Translations under genes and position numbers: made by a program
Shown here: piece by piece, positions 10,901-21,600 of the stretch
Layout of the letters: every line of letters starts with the position of its first letter
Numbering within the stretch: position 1 is the first letter of the stretch
Notes under the pieces: generated by a model
What the model was told of the DNA's origin: nothing
The model's database searches: none
Seen by the model: only the letters and a program-made list of their open reading frames with translations
Assembly (NCBI GenBank): GCA_026770575.1
Contig: MU657174.1
Location: forward strand, 33,276 to 97,275
Length of the DNA: 64,000 nucleotides
Source of the DNA: Pelagophyceae sp. CCMP2097
Taxonomy: Eukaryota > Sar > Pelagophyceae
Reading direction: 5' to 3'

Positions 10901-11816
10901 CGCGATGCGGCAGCACCTTCAAGGACTCGGCCGCGCGCGCGAACGGCAACGCGGCACAGTCCGCGTCGGCCGCAAAGTCGACGCTGAGGCGCAGCGCGCC
11001 GGCGAGCAATTCTCGTGGACCGCGAGAGATTTGCGAGAAGACTGCCAAAGCGTCGCCGCCGCCGCGCGCGAGGTCGACGGCGCGGCCGTTGCCGAGGTCG
11101 ACGCGCCGCGATTCGCTCGTTGCGGCGCCGCGCCACGCCGACTGCGCCGGCGCCGGGTCGGCGAGCCATGAAACGCGACTGCTGCGACAACCGGCCGCCT
11201 TTTCGGGCCAGAAGACCGTCTCGACTTTTGCTTCCAGGGGGCCGCCCTGCGTCCGCGCGGAGACGACTGCGCGGAAAGTCGCCGCCACCGCCCTGCGCGT
11301 CGCCGGCATCGACGCGAGCGCAAAGTGCGCGACGTCGAGCGGCGCGAGGTTTCGCTCGCCGCCGCAGGCGACGCAGCCGATTTGCGCCGCGCCGGCGCCG
11401 CCGAGGCCGAGCGTGACGTTGAAGAGCGGTTCGCACGCGACGACGGCCACCACGGCGGCGCCGGCCGCCGGCAGCGCCGTTTCTCCGCGGCGCGCGACGG
11501 CGGCCAAGGGCACGCGGCCCGCGCGCGGCTCGGCACCGGGGTTGAGCGACCACGCGAGCGCGAGCCACGGCCGCCGGCCGGCGTCGCAGAGGCGGCGCAG
11601 CTCGTCGGCGTCGACGAACGCTTGCGGCGCCGCGCGCGCGGCCCAGGCGGCCGCGTCGCCCGCCACCGCGGACCTCTGCGAGGTGCCTTTTGCATATGCG
11701 GGCGCGTCGTCGGGCGCGTCGTCGGCGTCCGGTGCTACAAAGTTGTCGTCGTTCGCGTAGACGTCGTTGGCCTCTACGGCGGCGGCGAGGCAGAGCAGCC
11801 ACGCGAGCGACACCAT
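7956..11816 (-). CDS. Secreted GH123/DUF6067-like glycosidase-related protein
   Basis: Ten exons, 11816-10294, 10083-10020, 9948-9855, 9807-9661, 9572-9420, 9296-9189, 9111-8869, 8738-8682, 8612-8200 and 8087-7956, all in phase, give 977 residues. The start MVSLAWLLCLAAAVEA is a signal peptide, so the product is secreted or vesicular. The second half matches, from memory, the family formerly called DUF6067 and related to GH123: ARGVRAVTLHHG, NPYINYPF, VYYTHRELS-x-HADEL, CAGVSGLYLDGV, FDLHAANKT, YLDSLWTGE, AGTPFGVPSQML and IIVVASWAQ follow in the expected order. The family is mostly known from bacteria and is related to hexosaminidases; the acidic pair to test is near GLYLDGV and LWTGE. The first exon (about 500 residues) looks like beta-sandwich domains. 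Confidence 0.7.
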
Positions 11817-12329
11817 GCGGGCCGCGCGGCGAGCGCCGAGCGCCGTAGGCTTCAGAGGTCTCGAGCGTGCCACGGCGAGTCGCAACTCACGGCGAGTGAT
11901 CCGAGTCGCGACCCGAGGCGCCGGATGCAGCCTTGCAGCGAGGCCCGGCGTCGCGGCTTATAGAGTGCCGCGGCGAGGTGTACTTCGCGATGTCGCATCT
12001 ATGTCGAGAACCCAAGTGCGAGGTCCTCTACCCCGTGACTACAAATTGTACACTCAATGAATGGGGGAGCCAACGACAGGTCGGCGTACGCCACTCGTGG
12101 CGTCCGTCCGCCCTCTCCTCTGGGCCCACTCGACCTTTATTGCCATCACCTCTCCAGTTTTCTCTTGCCGGGATATAAATAAACACCCTCATGCCTCACC
12201 CCGGAAAAGAACCACTACAATTGTACGAGCTTATTACAAGAGCGCGCCGGAGGCACACGGAGGACCCGAAGGATACAGCCAAATCCCATTGCAATGCCCA
12301 CGTAAATAATTGAAATTATTTAACTAATC

Positions 12330-12590
12330 NNNNNNNNNNNNNNNNNNNNNNNNNNNNNNNNNNNNNNNNNNNNNNNNNNNNNNNNNNNNNNNNNNNNNNN
12401 NNNNNNNNNNNNNNNNNNNNNNNNNNNNNNNNNNNNNNNNNNNNNNNNNNNNNNNNNNNNNNNNNNNNNNNNNNNNNNNNNNNNNNNNNNNNNNNNNNNN
12501 NNNNNNNNNNNNNNNNNNNNNNNNNNNNNNNNNNNNNNNNNNNNNNNNNNNNNNNNNNNNNNNNNNNNNNNNNNNNNNNNNNNNNNNNNN
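12330..12590. other. Assembly gap (N run)
   Basis: 261 N. The right edge is a CAGA-type microsatellite, a common reason for assembly collapse. The true length is unknown. Confidence 1.
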
Positions 12591-12593
12591 GGC

Positions 12594-12643
12594 GACAGAC
12601 AGACAGACGGACAGACAGACAGACAGACAAACGGACAGACAGA
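12594..12643 (+). repeat. ACAG-type tetranucleotide microsatellite
   Basis: Imperfect tandem ACAG units with occasional ACGG or ACAA variants run from the gap edge to about 12643. Confidence 0.9.
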
Positions 12644-12673
12644 CATAATTGCCCCAAGTAATCCTTCAATCAA

Positions 12674-12736
12674 AGGACCCGAAGGGCCCTTGCCGTAAAC
12701 TGACGTTGAATAAACGGCAAGGACCCTTCGGGTCCT
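12674..12736. repeat. Long hairpin, 23-bp stem, 17-nt loop
   Basis: Left arm 12674-12696 (AGGACCCGAAGGG then CCCTTGCCGT) is the reverse complement of right arm 12714-12736 with a single mismatch by my count. The loop is 12697-12713. It sits 10 nt from a TAGGAATTCCTA palindrome and near the assembly gap. It could be a MITE remnant, a small-RNA precursor or an RNA 3' end structure. Confidence 0.85.
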
Positions 12737-12986
12737 GAACAATTGTAGGAATTCCTAGCTCCCTCTTTGAAAAGTTTATAAAACCTCGTTTTCATCCACT
12801 AAATTTTGCCTTATTTTCGATGCAAGGAGTCTGCAAGTACAGAGCCGAAATCGTTTTTGTTTGAACTCCAAATCTAGGAATTCCTAGGAATCTAGGAAGA
12901 ACACACCCTGCAAGCGCCGCACGAAGCCCCGGTTGCCTCATCCTGGTTTGCCGTGTCGGGCCGGGGTCACTTTGGGAATAGGCTTC

Positions 12987-14534
12987 CTAGTCGATTTGGG
13001 CCACGCTTGGCGGCATGCAGGCCAAAAGGCGGAGGAGGCCTTTGCGGAGCTGGGCGCAGCCGACGCGCGCGTCGTCGCCGAGGTGCGCGGAATGCGCCGG
13101 CGTGTCGAGGAAGACGTCCTGCAAGTCGACGGCCTCGGCGTCGACGAGGAGCGCCACGCGCACGATGGGCGGCGCTGAAACGGCGTCGGGCGGCGCGTCG
13201 CCGGCGCGCGGCGAGTCGTTTCCGACGACGCGGCGCTTGACCTGGCGGTACGCCTGCGCGCCGAACGCGGCGAGGTCGGCGTCGTCGTACTCATCGAGCG
13301 CGTGGTCGGGCGGCGTCGGGCGGCCGGCGCGTTTGCGCGCGACGCCTTGCAGCGCATTCGCGAGCGCTCCCAGGCCGACGTCGCTGGCGGCGGTGCCGAT
13401 GAGGAGCGCGACCATGGCGCCCGCGGCTCGGTCCTCGGCCCGCAACTCGGCGGCCAGCGCGGCGACCTCGTACGCGTCGAGCTGCGAGACGGCGTAGGAG
13501 TCCAACGGCGGCAAGCCCACCGTCTGGAGCCACGAGACGAGGCCGTCTGCAAAGTCGTGCGGCCGCGGCGGTCGATGGCGGCGTTCCCGCGGGGCGTCGC
13601 GGCGCTCGCGCGGCGCAGAGGCGTGGAGCGTGTCGATGAAGAGGCCCCCGTTGGCGGCGGCCGCGACCTGGATGGCAAACGCGGCACAGCGCGCCTCGGG
13701 CGCGCCGGCCGCGTGCGGCGCGCCGGTGTGGACGGCGCGGAGCGGGTCGATTACGACCGTGTCTCCGGCCATGTGAAGTTGAGCCTTGTGCACGGCGCCG
13801 TAGTCGCCCCTGCCCGTGTCGCGCGCCTCGACCGACGCTTGTCGAACTACGCCGAGGTGCTCGAGCGCGGATAGTCTGAGGGCGAGGCGCCTCCGCGCGC
13901 GCTCCGATTGCTCGAGCATGCGCCAGCTTCTCCCCGCGTTTGCGGCGGAGCTCTTGCGGTAGCGGCGCTCGACGTGGACTAGGACGCAGCCGTCTTCGAG
14001 CTGAGCGTACTCGGGCCAGAGCACGCACCGCGTCTTCTCGTCGGCGCGCGCGGGCTCCTCGTCCTGCGGCAGCGGCCGCTGAACGCGCGCCGGCGCGCGG
14101 CCGCGCGGCGGCGACCGCCGCGCGGGCGGCCGCGATGCCACTTGGTCCTCGACCACCGCCGCCGAGTCCAAGGCGTTTCGCGCGGATCGCTGCTTGTCGG
14201 CAAACTTGCGAGCCGACTGACCGAGACGCACCGTCGGGTAGCAGGGCAGCGCGGGCGGCCAGGGCTCGAGGCGGTCCGACGAATCCGGCGAAATCGACTG
14301 CGGCGACGGCGCTTGGTCATGCCGCGCGCCGCCGGCCGGCCGGGCCATGATGAGCGCGGGCACGACGAGGCCGTCGTCGCGCCGCCGCGCGGCGGGCGCC
14401 GTGCCCGGCCGCGGCGCCCGGCGCGGCGGCGACCCGAGCGCGGCCGCGCCCAAAGCCCGCGCCTCGAGGCTCGCAACTTGCCGCAGCAGCCGCGAGATCT
14501 CCACGGCCTCGGTCGCCGTCATCTCCACGTCCAT
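12987..14534 (-). CDS. Unknown Ala/Arg-rich protein, 515 residues
   Basis: Uninterrupted frame starting at the ATG at 14534 (MDVEMTATEAVEISRLLRQV, a likely coiled-coil start). The N-terminal third is basic, low-complexity and Pro/Arg/Ala-rich. The middle has a short charged helix (around YARKSSAANAGRSWRML-like sequence), and the C-terminal half is a better-ordered alpha-rich region with GLVSWLQTVGLPPLDSY and AMVALLIGTAASDVGLG. I do not recognise a family. The clean 1.5-kb frame, an ATG in a shared divergent promoter and the ordered C-terminus favour a real gene. Confidence 0.6.
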   Translation of the reverse strand: MDVEMTATEAVEISRLLRQVASLEARALGAAALGSPPRRAPRPGTAPAARRRDDGLVVPALIMARPAGGARHDQAPSPQSISPDSSDRLEPWPPALPCYPTVRLGQSARKFADKQRSARNALDSAAVVEDQVASRPPARRSPPRGRAPARVQRPLPQDEEPARADEKTRCVLWPEYAQLEDGCVLVHVERRYRKSSAANAGRSWRMLEQSERARRRLALRLSALEHLGVVRQASVEARDTGRGDYGAVHKAQLHMAGDTVVIDPLRAVHTGAPHAAGAPEARCAAFAIQVAAAANGGLFIDTLHASAPRERRDAPRERRHRPPRPHDFADGLVSWLQTVGLPPLDSYAVSQLDAYEVAALAAELRAEDRAAGAMVALLIGTAASDVGLGALANALQGVARKRAGRPTPPDHALDEYDDADLAAFGAQAYRQVKRRVVGNDSPRAGDAPPDAVSAPPIVRVALLVDAEAVDLQDVFLDTPAHSAHLGDDARVGCAQLRKGLLRLLACMPPSVAQID

Positions 14535-14715
14535 GGCCGCCGCGGGCCGCCCACGCGTCCGGCGCAGCCGGACGAGGGGCGGGACGAGGAGACCCGCGCG
14601 CGCGCGGCTCCGCAAGAAAACGCCAAAACGGACTCACGAACGGTTTCAAGTTTCGAGCATTCTTTCGCCGAAAATCCCTTTCGGCGAAAGGATCGACTCC
14701 GAGTCGGATCGTCGA
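14535..14715. promoter_or_regulatory. Divergent promoter with perfect inverted repeat
   Basis: About 181 bp separates two divergent ATGs. It contains the perfect inverted repeat CTTTCGCCGAAA (14662-14673) / TTTCGGCGAAAG (14679-14690) with a 5-nt spacer. The half-site TTTCGGCGAA recurs just upstream of other start codons in this window. Confidence 0.55.
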
Positions 14716-15438
14716 ATGCGCAGTGTCCGGGCTATGGTCGGCTGCCGGCTCGTCTGGGCTCTGGTCCTGGGCGCGGCGCTGGGTTGGGCCCCCGCGCGGA
14801 TTCCTGCGCGGCGCGCACAGGGCGCGGCGCTGGGTTGGGTCCCCACCCGGCGGCCGGCGCAAGGCTTAGTGCGCCTGGCCGCAAAGAAACCCGTGAAGAA
14901 GGCCTCGGGCTTTGGTGCGCCCGCGCCCGCGCCCATGAAGTTGGTGATGCCGAATAAGGACTGCCTCGAGGAGCAGATGGACTCATTCGTGGCGACGACG
15001 CAGCTCGAGCTCTCGGGCGTCGACTTCGCGGTGGTCGACGTGTTCGTGCGCCACGGCGAACGAAAGTGGTGGAGAATCGGCAAGGTCAGCGCTTCCGGCG
15101 CCGACGCGACCGAGGCGCGCGAGGCCTTGGCGGCCGCCGTCGCGCTGCAAAAGGGTTTAATCTTTTGGACTGCGGTCTCGATGCGGCACGAGCTCATGGC
15201 CGTCGCAGCCTCGGTCGCGGGCTTGAAGCTGCTCCAGGTCGGCGTCTCGGACGCGTCGCTGGACATGGCCGTTTTGGAAGACGGCGCTTTGGACGACGAC
15301 GACGCCGAAAACGTCGTCGCCGCGCCCAAAGCGCCGGGCGCGCGGGACTTGGCGCTGGAACGAATCGGCTTCCGGCCGGACTTCAACCCGCCGGGCTTCT
15401 CGTACAAGCGCCTCGAGTCGGCTTCGCTTAAAAAATAA
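14716..15438 (+). CDS. Plastid-targeted conserved protein
   Basis: Single exon, 240 residues (ATG 14716; an in-frame ATG at 14734 is an alternative). The start MVGCRLVWALVLGAALG followed by WAPARIPARR is a bipartite plastid signal: hydrophobic signal peptide, ASAFAP-like ALGWAP cleavage context and a basic transit region. The mature part is well ordered: CLEEQMDSFVATTQLELSGV, FAVVDVFVRHGERKWWRIGK, ALQKGLIFWTAVSMRHELMA, and the end GFRPDFNPPGFSYKR. It resembles a plant/algal plastid family, possibly that of the photosystem-II-related HHL1 protein, but I cannot confirm the name. It shares its upstream region with the minus-strand gene starting at 14534. Confidence 0.75.
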   Translation: MRSVRAMVGCRLVWALVLGAALGWAPARIPARRAQGAALGWVPTRRPAQGLVRLAAKKPVKKASGFGAPAPAPMKLVMPNKDCLEEQMDSFVATTQLELSGVDFAVVDVFVRHGERKWWRIGKVSASGADATEAREALAAAVALQKGLIFWTAVSMRHELMAVAASVAGLKLLQVGVSDASLDMAVLEDGALDDDDAENVVAAPKAPGARDLALERIGFRPDFNPPGFSYKRLESASLKK

Positions 15439-15617
15439 CGCGCGACGCCGAGCTCCGGGGACGCGGGGCGACGAGGGTTCAAAAGGAAAGCCGCCGGGCC
15501 GAGCATATAGGATCAAAAGTTTGTGTATACAATTGTAAGTGTTCAGGGGCTCGGCGTGCCGCGGCACCCGCCCGCGGTGGCCGTGGGCCGAGGGGGAGGC
15601 GCGGTGCAGGGGCGCCT

Positions 15618-18600
15618 CTAGTATTCGGGCAGCGCGCCTGCATGCGGCGCGCGCGATAGGGAGTAAAACTTGTGCGACGGTGCCATGACGACGTTGACCG
15701 CGCGCGGCACGATCTGGACCTCGACGGTGATGGGCGCGACGCCCTCGCCGCGGTCGAACGCGCAGTTGACGTGGAGGTTAAAGGGCTTGGTGCACAAAGC
15801 GAGCTTGTTCTTGAGACGCGTGACTCGGAATGGGTGCGCCGCCGCCGCGTCGCCGTCGGCGCCGCCGCCGCAGAGCGCCTCGTAGGCCCGCACGATGGCC
15901 TCGGCGTCGTCGCAGACGATGGTGGCGCGCAGCGGGTCTGTGATGCGCGCGGCGTGCGGCCAGGGCGCGCTCGACTCGGTCGAGGCCGGATCTTCCTCGC
16001 CGCGGTACTCGTCGATCTTGGCGATCATGCGCGCCGCGCCCTTGACGGCCGTCGCCGCGCCGGCCTTGTAGAGCTCGCACGTGCCCGGCCAGCACGCCGT
16101 CGCGGCCGGCGACTTCTCCTCGTCGTCGTCGTTGCCGGCCTCCACGCACAGGATCTTACGGAGCGCGGCGACGAAGGCCGGGTGCGCGTCTAAAGCGACG
16201 GACCGCAAAGCGTGGGGCAGCACGGATTCATCAAAGTGGTCGCGCAGCGACTCGCCCCCGAGCTTGGCCGTCCAGGCCGCCAGGAGCGGGTCCCGCAACG
16301 GCGCTTGCAGCACGGCGCCCGGGCCCTCTGAAAAGTCCTCGAGTGCGGCAAGGCGCCCGCCCCAGTCCGGCTCTGCCAAAATCGCCGCTGCCGCTTCCTC
16401 CATGACGATCAAGCACTTGAAGTTGGCGGCGTGCGCGTGCACCGCGAGGTCGAAGAACGTCTCCTTGTGCCGTTTGCCGGCCTCGCCGGACGCGAACTTG
16501 GTCGGCCGCAGCGACCGCGACGACGGCGACGGCGACTCGACGTCCGAATGGCCCGGCGACGGGCCCACGCGCGCCGGCGGAAACGTGCGCGCCGGGGGCT
16601 GCGGGCTCACGCGCGCCGGCTTCTGCCCCGTCACGCGCAGCCGGAGGAGTCGGGCGCGAGAGGGACTCCGGGCGCCGCGGTCTTCGGGCGATCCGCCGTC
16701 CTCGAGCGTGCCCGGCGTCTCCGGCGTGTCCGAGTCGTCGGATAGCTCGGATTCAATCCTCAGTGACGCGAGCCTCTTGGGGACGGCGGGCCGCGTACCA
16801 CTGAGGAGGAGGGCCGTCGCCTGCGGCGACGCCAGGTCGCCGGCTTGGAGGGCCGCCGCCGAGGGCGCCCGCTCGCCGCCGCGGAGGGCCGCCTCCTTGA
16901 GCGTCTCCTCGCCGCTTTCCGGGTCGTGCAGGGGCGAGGTCTCTTCGTCTTGGTCGGCCGCGGCGTGTTGGAGGATTACCGCGTCGAGGATGGCGCGCAC
17001 CGCCTGTGGAAAGTCTTGGAGCGATAGGATTTGCGGCTGCGAAGCGGCGGCGAAGCATTGGAACGTCGAGGTGACCAATTCCTCTTGGAGGTCTTCCGCG
17101 AGCGGGCCGAAGAGGATGTCGACATCTTTTGAAAACTGCTTCAACGAAAGTTGTAAAACCCGCCCCGGGGGCGCGGACATGGCCCGCGTCCGCACGAGGA
17201 GCTGCGCGTCGGATATGAGGCGGTCTTCGTGCGTGGCCAGAATGGCTTGCGTTGGTACGGTGTTCATCCAGACGTCGCGGAGCGGTAGCAGGTGCGTCGT
17301 CAAATAGACCCACCCCGCCGCGTCGGCGGCCCCGGCCTCGAGGACGGGGCCCTTAGCCTGTTTGGGTTTGGGGCCGGTTTCGTCGTCGAGGATGGCAAGC
17401 GCCGCGGAGAAAACGGCGTCGTCCATGGCCCGCACGTTCATGCCGACTCTTAAACGCAGGAAAGACTCGCGGTCAAAGGGCTTGCGCGCCTTGATCAGCT
17501 CGAGGACTTCTGTGACCTCCTCGTTCTTGAAGGCGCGGTACAAGTTGAAAGTAATCGCCACGGAAATGGCCGAGACCACGGCAGCAAAGACTTTTGCCGC
17601 CTTCGCGGAGAGCAGCTCGGCGAAGAGGATTAAGGCGAGGGCGATGGCCGACATGACGAAGATTTGCAGAAAGTTCACGAGGGCCATGTGCCCTCGATTG
17701 ATGTAAGGCCGCATCTCGCGCGTCATCGTCATCCAGGCGAAGATCACCTAAGTATGCGCGTGGTCCACTCCCCTCAAAGGCCTTCAAAGGCTGGTTCTTC
17801 GAAGAAGGAGCTTCGAACAAGGGGCTTACGACGAGGAGGATGGCGAGTCTGAGGCCTTTTGTGGTGGTGGGGACGAGCGCGCCGCAGATAATCAGACGAA
17901 CTTCCAACGCCACGATTTCGTAGTACCAATACGCCGGCCGGACGTGCCTCGTGAAAAACGACAAAGAGCCGTCGTCGCGGCCCAAAAGGCGGTTCATCTT
18001 CAGTTTGAGGAGTAAAGATGCCGGCACGATTAAGACGTAGAGGAGCAGGAGCGTCGTCGCGGCGCCGGCAAAGGAGTGGTAGGCATCCGAACCGCACCGG
18101 ACCTCGAAGTCGTAGACGAGCCAGGACTCGCGCTGACTTTGGGAAACGGCAAAGGCTTCGGAGCACGAGTAGAACGTGAAGATGACGGAACAGATGTAGT
18201 TGTGCATCAGGACGAGCACGAGCCAGAAGAGCGAGATCGCGCTCTTCCGCGTCGCGCGGCCCACCTCGGTCCTCGTCAAATGCCGAATGATCTCGGTGGG
18301 CCATTTCGGCCACGGCGTCTTGCGCAGGCGCGCGGCCGCGACCGTCAAGACACCGACGGCCAAAAAGGCCCCAAAGGCAAAGGGGAAGAGCGCCCAGGCC
18401 AGGAACAACTCGAAATACGTCATGGAGTAGTTGCACTGCAGCGAGGGCATGACGAAGGAGAGATCGAAGGAGAGGAAGCCGAGGTATTGCAATATCGTCT
18501 GCAGAGGTTCCGGGTAGTCCACCTCTTCAATCGCGACGAAGCGGGACACCGTGGAGACGGCGTACCAGATCTGGACGACTGCCACAATCGTCCACCGCTG

Positions 18601-21600
18601 CTTTGCGAACGACGCGGCCTGCAGAACTCGCTTCCTCGTTTTAGCAGCGCCGGCGCAGCCAACGACCAGCGCCGACACAAGACCGAGGCCGACGATGAGC
18701 GCCGAAACGACGACTGCGAAGAAGATGGGCAGCACGGACTCGCCGTCGCACAGAGCGCACCCTCCGCCCTCGCCGAGCGACGACGGCCGCGGGTAATGCC
18801 CCGCGGCGCAGAGGGCACAGAGGGGCCCCTCTGCGTTCTCGATGCAGAGGCGCGAGCCGTACGTCAGAACCGAATCGCGGAAGGCCTCCTCGTAGCCGAC
18901 GCCCGTGCAGGAACAGTCTGCTGCGGAGCAATAAGAAGCGTCCGCGCACTCGTAAATTTCATCCGAATCCGCGAAGAAGCGGTAGTACCCCACCTTGATC
19001 GGCAGCGTCTCCAACGTGAAGAGCTGGTACCCAACTGAAGCCGAAGTGGCGTCCAACGGCGGGTAGCGCCCACAGGCCGAGCCTGGCGGGCAAGGCACGC
19101 AGCGGCCATCCGAAAAGTATTCTGAATACTCGCACGGGATGCAGGAGAGGGCCGTCTCCGAGTCCTTCCTTTCCGTAAATCCAACAGGACAAGACGTCAG
19201 CTCGACGGGCAGCGGGTTGGTCTTCAAAGACGATGCCGGGGTCAAAAATCCTAAAGAATGCGTGTCTCCCGGCAGCCCTTGGATCTGAATCGCGTCAAAC
19301 GTCGCGACGCCGTACTTGCAGACCGCCACCAAACCAGACGCCTGGACCTTGCCCTTGGAATCGCCGACCGTTTCGCCGAGCAACGTAGCGCTGACCACGG
19401 TGTTCGAGTCCGAGCTCACCACCTGGCCATAACCGTCCAGGAGGACGGTCTTCAGCGCCGACATGGCCGCGTTGGGCACGGCGTAGAGAATCTCCGACGA
19501 AGTGTTCACCAGGAGAGTCGTGACGGGCGTCGCGGCGAAAGATCCGTACGCCGCTTTATTGCCCGACGAAAACGCCTCGCTCGCCGCAAGGCCCGCCGGC
19601 GCCTTGATTGCCCAGAAGACGCCCGCGCCGCCGCCTTTTAAAGCCGCGTTGTCGACGAAGCGCACCGCGAGGTCCTTTTGGGGCACGGCCGCGACTTGGA
19701 ATCTCAGCGGCCCCGTCAACCCATACCGGCCCCACGCCGCAACCGCGCGCTGAGACGGCGCCGGCTCGAGGGAATCGAAATTCCAGAGCATGGCCTCCAT
19801 CGTGCCGCCGAACCATTTCGAGCCTCGCCGATCATAAGCGGTGACTTCGTAATCACCCGCGCCGAGGCAGTACTTAAACGTCTTCGCCGCGCCGGCGTCG
19901 GGCTCGCCGACGAAGAGCGTAAAGGCCGGGGTGCCGTTCGAGACGCGGTCGACGTGGAAGTAGCTTTCACCCAAGCCGGGCAGCGCGGCTTTGCACGTAC
20001 ACCCGTCGCACCGATTCGCACCGCCGACGCCGCGCAGCTCCGCGCAATTCGCCCCGGCCGCGTCGCACGTCTCATCGTCGGCGCCGGCGTCGAGCCCGGC
20101 GGCAACGCCGCAGCGCTGCGCGTTGCGGCGCCAGTCCACTACGACGCGCAGCACGGCGAGGCACGCCTCGGGCTGTGGCGAGAGCGAGATCGACGCGCCC
20201 GACGGCCGCACGGCGAGGCCGCCGCCGCTCCCCGAATCGACCGAGTTGCCGGCGAAGAGCGTCGCGCCGTTGACCTGCAAAACGGGGACCGAGGGCGCGC
20301 CGCAGGCCGAGACTAAACTGCGAGCGCCAATGTCGATGGCGCCGCTGCCGAGCGTGGCCGAGTTCAACTCGAAAGTCGAGTTAGAAACGACGACGACTGG
20401 CTTCTGGTCGCAGAGCACGAGGGCGAGGGCGCCGCCTCGCTCGCCGGCCCGGTTGCCGCGCGCGACCACACCCTGCATCGACGCCGAGCGCACGCGGTCC
20501 AAGCCCAGGCTTCCGCCTCGAACGCCGGCGACGTTGGCCGTAAACGTCGAGTTGGAGATGTTCAAGACTGCGAGCGTGCCTGCTTGCATGGCGCCGCCGT
20601 CCAACGCGGCGGAATTCGAATCCATACGGACTTTCCGGAGATCCGCCGTCGACTGCTCGCCGACGTAGATGCCGCCGCCGTGGCCCAAACGCGCGGCGTT
20701 TGTATCGAAGACGGCCTCGTACAAAACGGCGCGGCCAGCCTCGAGGACAGAAACGCCGCCGCCGTCGCCCGAAACGGCCACGTTGCCAAAGATGCGCACA
20801 GCCGCGTCGGGGAACGAGGCGTCGTCGCCGTCGATGGAGAAGACCGCCGCGAGCGCGCCGTGCGCGGCGGCGGCGCTGACGCCGAGGACGCCAAACTCGT
20901 TGACGGCCTGCACGAACGTCACGCGCGAGTCGATTAACGAGAGGACGGTGGCTTTTTGCGGCGGCAGCGTGAGAGCCCAGGACCCTTGGAACCAGCCGGA
21001 ACCTCCCGGAGACGCGGCCCAGAGCTCGTGGCCGCTGCCTGGAGGTAGGCACGCCTCGAAGAGCGTCGCTAAACCATTTTGCGGCACGAAGCGCGCCGAG
21101 ACGCCGCGCGCGTCCCGGCCGGGGCCACCCGGCGAACCGGCGTAGTCGAAGAGGACTGAAGCCTCGGCGGCGAGGGTAAGTGCGGCCGTCCAGTCCAAAG
21201 TGACCTGGACAAAGGAGCACGACGCAGAGACGTAGAGCTGCGCTGAGACGCCGCGAACTTCGACGGCGCCGCCGCTCAGCGCTGCGACGTTGCCCCGGAG
21301 GATCGTTTCGCGGCCGAGGTGGAGGGTGGCACCAGAACAGACAAAGGCCCCGCCGCCGCCGCCGCCCGCGACGTTGTCGGCGACGACGGAGCTGGAAAGG
21401 CGCGCAATCGACCCGGCGAGGAGCGCGAGGCCGCCGCCGTCGTCCGCGGCCACGTTGCGTTCGACACGCGTTTCGCCGAAGACTGCGATCCTCGAAGCGG
21501 CGCCTGCCGACATAGCGCCTCCCGAGCCTTCGGCGGCGTTGTCCAAGAAGACAGAGAAAAATATCGAGGCTCGGCAGTCTTGGGCGAGGAAGAGGGCGCC

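Larger units (their letters stand above)
11817..12986. other. Repeat-rich intergenic region with assembly gap
   Basis: This 1.2-kb stretch upstream of the GH123-like gene has no supported exon. It holds TACAATTGTA (12216-12225), an N gap, a CAGA microsatellite, a long hairpin and two TAGGAATTCCTA palindromes (12746-12757 and 12874-12887). It is AT-richer than the genes around it. Confidence 0.7.

Noticed and set aside
12594..12643. CRISPR-like repeats near the gap
   Set aside because: It is a simple ACAG microsatellite without spacers; the genome is eukaryotic.
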